Below, piece after piece: positions 56,311 through 64,000 of a DNA stretch of 64,000 nt (its first letter is position 1; the number at the start of each line of letters is the position of its first letter). The DNA lies in the NCBI GenBank assembly GCA_003971905.1, contig RSEE01000014.1, forward strand, positions 186,001 through 250,000. Direction: 5' to 3'. The position numbers and the translations under genes are program-made. The stretch is from Moniliella sp. 'wahieum'. Taxonomy: Eukaryota > Basidiomycota > Moniliellomycetes > Moniliellales > Moniliellaceae. The notes under the pieces were generated by a model. The model was given only the letters and a program-made list of their open reading frames with translations, was not told where the DNA came from and ran no database searches.

Positions 56311-57154
56311 GGTGGGTTTGCACAGCAGAGAGAAGGGAGGAGGAGATACGATCCAAGCGGTACAACCAGGGCCTGTCTATACGCCGGCGGAAGACGAGTG
56401 GGGAGGATGGTGGGGTGAGTGACACCAGGAGTCGGAACGAAGCTCATATCCGGTTCGGGACGGTATGATCAGTGATCAGTGATCGATGATCTCGTCCGAG
56501 ATTGGCCCAGGCGGGAATCCACCAAGCCGAAGCTAATAGCCGGTAACCCTGACGCTCTACCGGCCGGTCTGAGTGGCTGACCAATAGGAGGGGGATTGAT
56601 TCGAGCGGTGGAAGCACAATCGCCAGATCGCTACCACAACCACCCAATTGCATTGCCACTCCTCAGGCCACCGCTGTCCTGGATCCCCTCTTCTCACCAT
56701 CTTCATCTTCTTCATCTTCTTCTTCCAAGCCAGCACGTGGATGGCACGCTTAGCTGATCTCTCTACCTACGTGTCAACCCAACACAAGCTAACCCAACCC
56801 AAGCCAAACCAAGCCATGCACCCAAGCCATGCACCCTCCCAACCCCCAGGGCCTCAAGGCCTCATCTGATACATCCACCGCAAGGCGAAAAAGCAACGAA
56901 GCAAGGTCATTGGTAATTGGTAGAGATGAGCAAGCACTCCCGCTAGGCCGGTCGACCGTCCCATTGCATCTCCCTGCCTTTTCTGAGGGGCATAGGGGGG
57001 GGGGGGGGACAGAGAGAAATGGAAGACGGAGGATGGAGGAAGGCCGTGGGAGACCAACGTGGGAGACCAACGTGGGACACCAACGCGGGACACCAACGTG
57101 GGAAAAAGGAACGAAGGAACGAGGACGGTGGAACGGTGGGGGGAGAGGCGACGA
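56311..57154. other. Intergenic region HEM13 - SEC24
   Basis: HEM13 promoter, then SEC24 3' flank. It has overlapping TGATCAG repeats (about 56,465-56,485), a G run (about 56,996-57,008) and a 13-bp tandem repeat (57,046-57,102). No gene. Confidence 0.5.
57046..57102. repeat. 13-bp GTGGGAGACCAAC tandem repeat
   Basis: Four units (GTGGGAGACCAAC twice, then GTGGGACACCAAC and GCGGGACACCAAC) plus a partial fifth, about 55 bp beyond the SEC24 stop codon. Confidence 0.85.
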
Positions 57155-60100
57155 TTACTTGGCCGCATTGACGCGTTCGCGCAACTTATTGAGGAACTGA
57201 GCGTACGACACGCCGCCCGGTCCCGGGTCGCGATCTTCAATCAACTGGCGCAGGGCCCATTGGCGCAACGACGGGTCGCCACCTTCCTTGACCACGTAAA
57301 GGGTAGGGTAGAAGGGGCCCTTGCGCACCGTGCGAAGGTAGTCAACCAATGCACGCACCCGTACGTTCATCTTATTCTCCAGCTCGGGCAGGAGGGTCTG
57401 TGAGGCGGAATGGTAAAGGGGTCGGGTCAGTCGCCGAAACAAAGATAAGAGGAGGGAGGGGGAAGGGAAGGAGGAGAGATACGGTACCTTGCCACCAGGC
57501 ACGTCGGCTTGGTTGTCCACGCCAAACACGTCAATCATGAGTTGTGGTACGGCATCGCGACCCAACCAGAGGAACAAGGTGAGTCCATCGTCAATCAGGT
57601 ACAAGCCATGCCGTTCAAACTTTTCCGATGTCAAGTTAAGCCGGGGCGGGAGGACAAAGTGGCCGCCTTGCGCGGTCTCGTCGGGGGAAGAAAGGGAGGG
57701 GGGGGAGGGAGACGCGACCCAGGTTCCGGCCAAAGCGGGCATGTTGTGCAACGAGTACAGATTGGGAACAAGATAGGGCAGTACCCGTTCGCTTGGCAAG
57801 GTTGTCAACAACGCCTGTGCATACGCGCGCAGATCGGGCGGCAGCTGTGCCGATTCTTTCAGTGCAGGGGTTTTGAGCAACCCAAGCACCAGCAACGGCA
57901 ACAACGCCAGGTTCGAACACATGGCCAATGCTGCCGACACGCCTCCCTGAGCGCCCGTGACAGCATGTTTGTACCCGACGAAAATGTCGATCAACTTGTT
58001 CAGCACAGCATCCCGAGCGTCTTCCAAGCGCGAAGAAAGCGAACGTTCAATGCTCTTGTTGGCCAAGAGCATGTGATCGCTTGTTGGTCCGCCGAGGCGT
58101 ACACGTCGCTCAAGTTGGTGGTGTGGGCAAGGCCAGGTTGATCACGCGAATCCGACGTTCGCCAAACGACGTTGAGTGTAGCAACACGGCCTGGAACAGA
58201 CGAGCGGGGTAGTGATGTTTTCCTCAATTTCGCATTCCACCGCATAGTTTTGGTCAAGCGGCACGGCGGACATGGCGAGCAAGTCGGAGGAGCGAACGAA
58301 AAAGTTACCGTGAAAGGCGGTGGGGCGGATGCCGCGCGAGTGCGAACGCGCAAGATGGCCTCGAGACCAATGGGCGAGCCAAGCACCTTACTAAGCTCAG
58401 TGTGGAACTTGGTGGCTTCCTCGGCGTTAGCAGCGTTAAAGCCAGGGTAGAAAAACGTTTCGCCACCCGTGTAACGGGGCAAGCAAGCCAAACTTGCCAC
58501 ATCCGTGTACCGCGAACTGAACAGCCACATATCCACCGACACTTGAGCCCGAGCACAATCAATCGGGAAGGTTTTGTAAACTGCGAGCCGGCTTGGAGCA
58601 AGCTCGATTCCTTGGCCGTGCCAAGCAACTTGGGATCGTCCCGGACCTTGAGCGGACCCAGGCCCAATGTAGGCAACGTCGAGGTCAGTGTCACGATTTT
58701 CCCGCCCGTAGGGCTAACCAGTTGGAACGCCGCCTGGAGTGCCGAGCCCATCCCCGACCCCACCTGGGTCGAAGCGGCAAACATGTCCGGGAAGCCTTGG
58801 AGCAACGCTTCGATCCCAGCCCTGGCACCGGCCAAGTTCATCAAATGTCGGTGGGTTTAGGCAAGAAAGGGTCGTCGAGGTCAGACACGACGAGGATTTC
58901 AGGGTCGGAGCGGCCCTCTGCCACACTAAACACGTGCAAAGCTTGGTCAACCGCAATAAAGCCAACGCGGGTACGGCCGTCGGCATTGGGGATGTCATCA
59001 AGCGAGTCCAGGATGGTTTTGGGCGGCGAGCGGCCATGCCGTTACGGATGCTATCGACCGTCACGTCGATAAGAAAGTAGGTGGGCGCTTGAGGAGAGCG
59101 AACCATGTACTCCCTCGGCGCGATGAACTCGACAACGGCACTGTTGAGTTCCGGACGGGTACGCCGATCCCGTGGCTGGTTCGTCTCGTGATCCCAGTCA
59201 AATGTGCTGGGAACTTCGTTGCCGATCCCACAGATGGTGCACTTCCACCGATTGCCATTGTCGGTAAACTGGACAAAGGGGTTGATGTACGCGCGACACT
59301 TGCGGCACCGCACAATGATCGGTTCATCCACCAACGGCACCTGGTCCACTAGCGGTACGTCCGTCGACCCCGGTGGCGGGACGGAGCGATTGGGGGTCAA
59401 GATCAAGCCGAGCGGAATGTTGGTCTTGGCCAGCAGCGCTGCCGTGGTTGGGATGGCAGCGAGCGTGCACCGCTGCCACACCGGGTCGGCATTGACGACG
59501 GGGCTCGTGGTCAAGGTGGCGTAAGAAGGAAGTTTGGGCGAAGGCGGGCGGGCGTCGGAAGCATATGGGTCGGGAGCCATGCCGCTCAAATTAACCGTCG
59601 ACAGCGCAGGGCCTTGGGGAGGGAGGAAGCCATTGCCATCCATCCCACCTGGTGCCATACCCATGGGAGCAGGGGCGCCATTGGCAGCAAGGTGCATGCC
59701 GGCCATCTGGTGCGCCAAGGCACTGGGATCGTGACCGCCCATGGCGGGCACGCCTGCCGGCATGCCGGCAAAGTCGCTGGCGGGGAGCGGGGCTACGCCA
59801 TACGCAACCGCCTCATTGACAGCCTGCGAAGGCATGACCGCCGGTGTATCCGGCGCACCGGGGGTGAAGATTTCGGGCTGGCCGCTCATAGCAGGTGCAC
59901 CGTACCCCGAGGGCGCCGGGCCCGAGAAGGGGAAGCCGCCGGCGGCGCCGGCCTGCGGCTGCATGGGATGAGGCGGAGGGGGCGCAGACGGGCCAGGCGG
60001 GACCATGCCCATGGGCGCGGGCGTGGGGTACGCTCGCCTCCGATTGGCGGGTGCAAGCGGGGCGGGCGAAGAGCCGATGCGCGGGCCAACGGGCGGATGG

Positions 60101-60447
60101 ACAGACGGGTGGCCGGGCAAGGGGCCTGCGGCGGGCGGCGGGCGGGCGGCAGGAGGACGGGGGGAGGTGCTGGGCGGGAGAGGCATGCGCTGGGCGGGCG
60201 GGCGCGGAGAGGCGCCCGCGGGGGCAGTTAGGGGTACACCGGGGCGGGCGGGGAAGAGCCGGGTGGGATCGGGCGGCGGCCGGGCGGGACATGGGCTTGA
60301 GGCGTGAGACCGGCAGCGGGAGCAGGAGCAGGACCGGGCCTGGAGCAGACCGAGCGGGAAGAGGGTCAGACAGACGTCGCGGCAGAAGGAGGACAGGATA
60401 CGCCACCACTGCTGGCGCCAGGGGCCGTTGCCGTTGGGAACAGCCAT
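57155..60447 (-). CDS. SEC24: COPII coat cargo-binding subunit SEC24
   Basis: Cargo adaptor of COPII vesicles at ER exit sites. The N-terminus is Pro/Gly/Ala-rich and disordered; ATG 60447 ([13 protein letters not shown]) is the best start but the first ~100 residues are uncertain. Recognisable from [12 protein letters not shown]-type sequence on: the zinc finger [16 protein letters not shown]...WKCTICG (C-x2-C-x17-C-x2-C, about 59,200-59,330), the trunk strand [69 protein letters not shown], then the helical part ([46 protein letters not shown]). Last comes a gelsolin repeat with [20 protein letters not shown]. Intron 57,398-57,487 is 90 nt and in frame. It ends [12 protein letters not shown]. 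Frame changes near 59,020, 58,850, 58,570, 58,330 and 58,080 break the trunk in this sequence. ER-Golgi trafficking function is by homology. Confidence 0.9.
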
Positions 60448-61043
60448 GGAGGTGGTGGTGGTGGGGGGTGGTGGTGGTGGGGTGGCTAGGGCGTGCGGGA
60501 TGGATGGATGCTATGCTGTCTTCTGTGGGTGCTGACGTGGAGCACCGCACACTGGCGCGGCGCCTGTGCTCCCACCTGCCCAGCGACACGCCGAGCGTTT
60601 GGATCGTTTCGGGTGCTGAGCTCAGCGGCTGAGCCAACGCGAGCAACGCCACCGGGCCAGCGGGCCCGGCGACCGCGAGGCGCCTCCACGTGGCCGCCCT
60701 TGGTTTCAACTTGCCGCCGCGCTCACGTCAGCCAGCTCCTTCACATCTATCACCTAACACCTATCACACGCTGTCGACGGCTGTCTGCTGCCCACCGGCG
60801 CACGCAGAGCAGACAACCAGTCAACACGTTGATCAATAACACGAGCAGGCTAACGAACATGTCTGAACTCTGAACAGGAGGTCCACAGAGGTGCAGGCGA
60901 TTTCCCCGAGACGAGAAGGCTGGTAGGGGGAGATCGGCGGCAGAGTCGTGGCGCTAGACAGAGGGCACCTGGAGGGCGCGCCCGATAGAACAAAGATCCG
61001 TAGACCCTAGAACCACCTACAGCCAAAACGTAGAGCCAAGAGC
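60448..61043. other. Intergenic region SEC24 - hydrolase
   Basis: SEC24 promoter/leader and the hydrolase 3' flank. GGTGGTGGTGG-type repeats lie directly upstream of the SEC24 start (about 60,451-60,484). No further gene. Confidence 0.45.
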
Positions 61044-63023
61044 TTACAGATGGGCCGGAGGCTGCTGGCCTTCGCTGCTGATCGTCTCGGCCATCCACCC
61101 AGCCACGATGCCCGCTATCCGGTCCGGCAGCAGCTGGGGCATCATGTGTCCCGAATCAGCCACCACCACCGCCTCGCCCTGGATGGGGAACCGAGCGCGC
61201 AATCGTCCCACCCCACAAGCGCTGTCTCCGCCTCCTTGCCCCCGGCTGCGATGGCCTGCCGATTGTCCTCAATGAACTGGGCGCGCACCCGTTCGCCTTC
61301 GTGCAACTGGTCCGACAAGGTGGGTAGTACGCCTCCCGGACCGGGCTCCATCCAGCGAAGCCGTTGGTAATACGGAGTGATCTGGTGATATCTCCCGTAC
61401 TCGGTTGCAAATGCAGTGAACGTACGGCCCTTACGGTGAGAAGCTCGAACCTGATCACCACCACCCCACACCAATGCGATTCCAATAGTTGGCAAAACGC
61501 CCAGAAAGGAGAGCAAGCATGTTATGCATCCCGCTCCAACTGCTTGCAAACAGGGCACCTTCCGAGTACTTGGACGTGCTCAGGTGCACTGCCTCTTCCG
61601 ACTCTTGTGTCAGCGGAGGGATGCTCCCGTCAGCCCGAGGGAAGGGGACGAGGGCATGGTTGAAAACAGGTTGCGTGCCGCCTCGTGCCATGCACCATAA
61701 AACGGCGAACGGGTCAAGGCAGTCTGTGCTGCGGCGAAGGAAGGCCACGTATCGCGTCGACGGACCGTCACCCCAGCGAGGGACGAAGGGGCAAAGTTTT
61801 CCTCGAGCGAGGGCATTGGTGGTCCACGTGGGATCTCAGTGCCATCGGGAGCTAGGAGGGCAGGTAAGCCCTCGACGGAAAAGACAGGCGGGTGGGCCAA
61901 AGGCGGGTCCAACATGATCAAGGTATCGATCAGGTGAGGATGGGAGTTTGCGGCCATAGTAGCAAGACAAGCGCCTACGCTGTGCCCGATCAGAACGACC
62001 CTGGGAGGCGGGGATGTCGCCTTCGCATCATCCTTGACGCGCGGCAACACGGGTCCTAGCTCTTCCTCTTGGCCGGCGCGGGTGGCGGGGAGGTAGTGTT
62101 TCAGAAACTGAAGCACATCCCGGGACAAGTCGGGCCAAAAGTGGACTGGCAACAACAAGTAGCGGGGGGGGAAGGAGGTCAGTACCACTCCATTCAAAAA
62201 GGTATTAGGACCAAAAAAAACGTACGACCAGCCCCGACACCATGTCGATTGAGCGATGCCGACTCGCCCATATCCAGTGCATCCAGGGACCAAATATCAT
62301 CCACCACAATATCGGACGAAAGTTTGGCCAGTAGCGCAGCCAAGAACGGCTCAAATGTCTGACCCAAATCCACCTGGTTAATTTGCTGGGGCCACAACTC
62401 CCTGATTCTCAAGACAGGCAGAAAGACAGGGCGGGGGGACTCACCTCCTTATGAAGGCCATTCGCATGAAGCAAAACGAGAGTAACATGTTGGTCCTTGG
62501 GGGTGGCCCGCCTACGGCGGGGCTCAGCCGGAACGATGCGCTGGGCCACAGCCCACAGTTGCCGTTCTCTCTGCACGATGCGCTCCTGGACGACACGCTC
62601 GTGGCCTGTCGCTGTGGTTGGGAGCTGAAAGCCCGACGATTCGAGGGCCTGGGGCGTCCACGTCTCCCATGCGGCTGCCGCGTCTGGTTTGGACAAGCCG
62701 GCAGGAGGAAGCGGATTTCCCACGGGGATGGTCGCTGTGGGCAGCGCGCGCGGCCAAGCAGCGGGGAAAACATGGGATCGGGAAGTCCAGGCCGTACCAT
62801 CGGGGCCTCGGAATGCCGTGCGCTCCCCAGACAGTTGACCACCGGGAAGAAGGTGCAGCGGCGGGGCCAAGGCGTCGGGTGCCGTCGCTGGGACCTGCCA
62901 TCGGTGGGGCCCGCCAGCCCGAGGGGGAGGGGCAGTGGCAGGTGGGACGAGCGGCAGAAGCAGTTGCGCCGGGTTGGTGACCGCAGCCTGCAGGGCCTTC
63001 TTGGTCAGCGTCGCCGTAGCCAT
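61044..63023 (-). CDS. Alpha/beta hydrolase, LPX1-like lipase/esterase
   Basis: Serine hydrolase of the alpha/beta fold, substrate unknown. ATG 63023 gives MATATLTKKALQAAVTNPAQ. After a variable Pro/Ala-rich region is HVTLVLLHANGLHKE (about 62,450-62,495; the oxyanion-hole strand, as in fungal LPX1-like proteins). An intron beginning GTGAGT at 62,444 follows. Next come LWPQQINQ, DIWSLDALDMGESASLNR (about 62,250-62,305), the nucleophile elbow VVLIGHSVGACLATMAANS (G-H-S-V-G, about 61,945-62,000) and LIDTLIMLDPPLAHPP. The cap region contains KGRTFTAFATEYGRYHQITP-like sequence. The catalytic histidine is probably in VVVADSGHMMPQLLPD (about 61,105-61,155). It ends GQQPPAHL at 61,044. The frame changes near 62,190, 61,660 and 61,460. 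No PTS1 tripeptide at the end, so peroxisomal location is not supported. Confidence 0.72.
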
Positions 63024-63331
63024 GGGGGATGGGCTCTGGGATCTGGGAGCACAGACAAGAATCGGTGGAACGAGAAGGTAATAAATGGATTGCGCAAGTG
63101 AAAGAAATGCAAGGTGCCAGCCAACATCCGGGTACCGGGGGGTAGATACCGGTTAAAGCAGTTTGTCTCCGGATACCGAGGCAATCGATTGCGATCTGGA
63201 TACCGACCGAGGCCGACCGAGGTCAACCGAGGCGGCGGTTGCCTTTTCCGAAAGAGGTTTGAATCAAAACAGTGACTGGTGGCTTGGACCGACAGTCCCT
63301 CTGATATCGTCCCTGGCAGTTGGTAGGAAAA
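63024..63331. other. Hydrolase promoter with ACCGAGG repeats
   Basis: Contains GATACCGAGG, GATACCGACCGAGG, CCGACCGAGG and CAACCGAGG in close succession (about 63,170-63,233). This is promoter/leader of the hydrolase and the 5' flank of the tRNA gene. Confidence 0.5.
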
Positions 63332-63427
63332 GGCGAGATAGCGAAGTGGTCTAACGCGCTGTGTTAAGGAGTTTCGGCTTTCTAACCGCAGTCCTCCGGG
63401 GCGTGGGTTCGAATCCCACTCTCGTCA
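63332..63427 (+). tRNA. tRNA-Leu (anticodon AAG) with 16-nt intron
   Basis: Acceptor stem GGCGAGA (63,332-63,338) pairs with TCTCGTC (63,420-63,426, one G-T pair), with discriminator A at 63,427. The D arm contains AGTGGTCTAA (A box). The anticodon stem CTGTG/CGCAG (63,359-63,363 and 63,387-63,391) encloses TT-AAG-G. A 16-nt intron follows one base after the anticodon (63,370-63,385), the standard position, and contains CTT that can pair with AAG. The long variable arm TCCTCCGGGGC fits a class II tRNA. T arm is GTGGG-TTCGAAT-CCCAC (B box). It reads CUU/CUC leucine codons after A-to-I editing of position 34. Confidence 0.93.
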
Positions 63428-63428
63428 C

Positions 63429-63442
63429 TTTTTACTTTTTTT
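63429..63442 (+). terminator. RNA polymerase III terminator of tRNA-Leu
   Basis: T5 then AC then T7 starting two bases after the mature 3' end. Confidence 0.85.
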
Positions 63443-63509
63443 CGTTACCAAGAACAGGAAAGCAATTATGGTCATTGATCCCACGCTGTACACGGGCGGG
63501 TGAAAATCC

Positions 63510-64000
63510 CTGTTGAATAAAGCGGCGTGCGCGTTGTCAATGTTCTGACGTAAGCGACGGGCGTAAGCCGGAGGTCACCCGCCCACATGGGTGATAAATA
63601 CCCTCCAGCGTGGAACGGTGGACCAGCGGCTGCGGTGGCGACGGGGGAACGGTGGCTACGGTGGCGAGCAAGCACCAAGCACCAAGCACCTGACCGGGCC
63701 GTAGGCCTCTAGTTTGAAATATGGGTCATGGCGCTCTAGTTTGAAATATGGGTCATGGCGGGATTGGAAAATGGGTAAATCGGCTGCATATTTGAAACTA
63801 ACCGGGCCTACGGCCCGGTCAGGTGCTTGGTGCTTGGTGCTTGCTCGCCACCGTAGCCACCGTTCCCCCGTCGCCACCGCCCGCTGGTCCACCGTTCCAC
63901 GCTGGAGGGTATTTATCACCCATGTGGGCAGGTGACCTCCGGCTTACGCCCGTCGCTTACGTCAGAACATTGACAACGCGCACGCCGCTTTATTCAACAG
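63510..64000. repeat. Long near-perfect inverted repeat (hairpin), two ~196-bp arms
   Basis: Left arm 63,510-63,707 and right arm 63,805-64,000 are reverse complements with only a few differences. The 97-bp spacer (63,708-63,804) carries a 27-bp direct repeat (TCTAGTTTGAAATATGGGTC...). The arms contain CACCCGCCCACATGGGTG-type local palindromes and, next to the spacer, ACCGGGCCGTAGGCC. The right arm reaches the last base of the window, so the outer end of the element is unseen. Could be a MITE-like foldback element. No protein is encoded. Confidence 0.9.

Noticed and set aside
639-63023. Programmed frameshifting or an unusual genetic code as explanation of the frame changes
   Set aside because: Changes fall at unrelated sequences, in both directions, mostly in essential housekeeping genes, while RPS14 and NAA38 are clean. 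Indel errors explain this more simply.

Overview
The window is nuclear DNA of a filamentous or yeast-like fungus, almost certainly a basidiomycete. The genes are interrupted by short spliceosomal introns (about 68-160 nt) whose donors are often GTACGT. They encode orthologues of eukaryotic housekeeping proteins (NSP1/NUP62, LETM1, NAA38, SLA1, uS11, CTR9, uL23m, HEM13, SEC24). There is an intron-bearing tRNA-Leu and a Ty1/copia element with fungal features. The species cannot be named from sequence alone. Agaricomycotina is my best guess, from the intron style and the LTR fossils.

Layout. The left arm (about 0.6-24.6 kb) is compact, looks GC-rich and is full of short hexanucleotide repeats. 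In order it holds an MFS transporter (+), an NSP1/NUP62-like FG nucleoporin (+), a homeodomain protein (+), an unrecognised low-complexity protein (-), a LETM1/MDM38-type mitochondrial protein (+), an unrecognised one-membrane-segment protein (+), another unrecognised protein (-), NAA38 (+) and the endocytic adaptor SLA1 (+). A copia retrotransposon with identical 160-bp LTRs and a 5-bp target duplication sits at 25,031-30,076. Ribosomal protein uS11 (RPS14, -) follows.

From about 32 to 47.5 kb the sequence is gene-poor and mosaic. It contains solo and fragmentary Ty3-like LTRs, a 139-bp element with TG...CA ends, a ~195-bp direct duplication, and one divergent heat-shock-factor-type gene (-) whose last reading frame runs into a dispersed repeat. 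The right arm (about 47.9-63.5 kb) is again gene-dense: CTR9 (+), then uL23m, HEM13, SEC24 and an alpha/beta hydrolase, all on the minus strand, then tRNA-Leu(AAG). The window ends in a near-perfect ~195-bp inverted repeat with a 97-bp spacer. One arm is related to the repeat at the end of the HSF-type gene.

A striking property is that many conserved genes (MFS, NSP1, LETM1, CTR9, uL23m, HEM13 3' end, SEC24, hydrolase) are recognisable along their whole length but change reading frame at several points outside plausible introns. The simplest reading is residual single-base indels in the assembly. Coordinates below are therefore given for whole genes, start to stop. The genes are mostly unrelated housekeeping functions and form no pathway cluster; three (LETM1, uL23m, and HEM13 at the level of haem supply) serve mitochondria.
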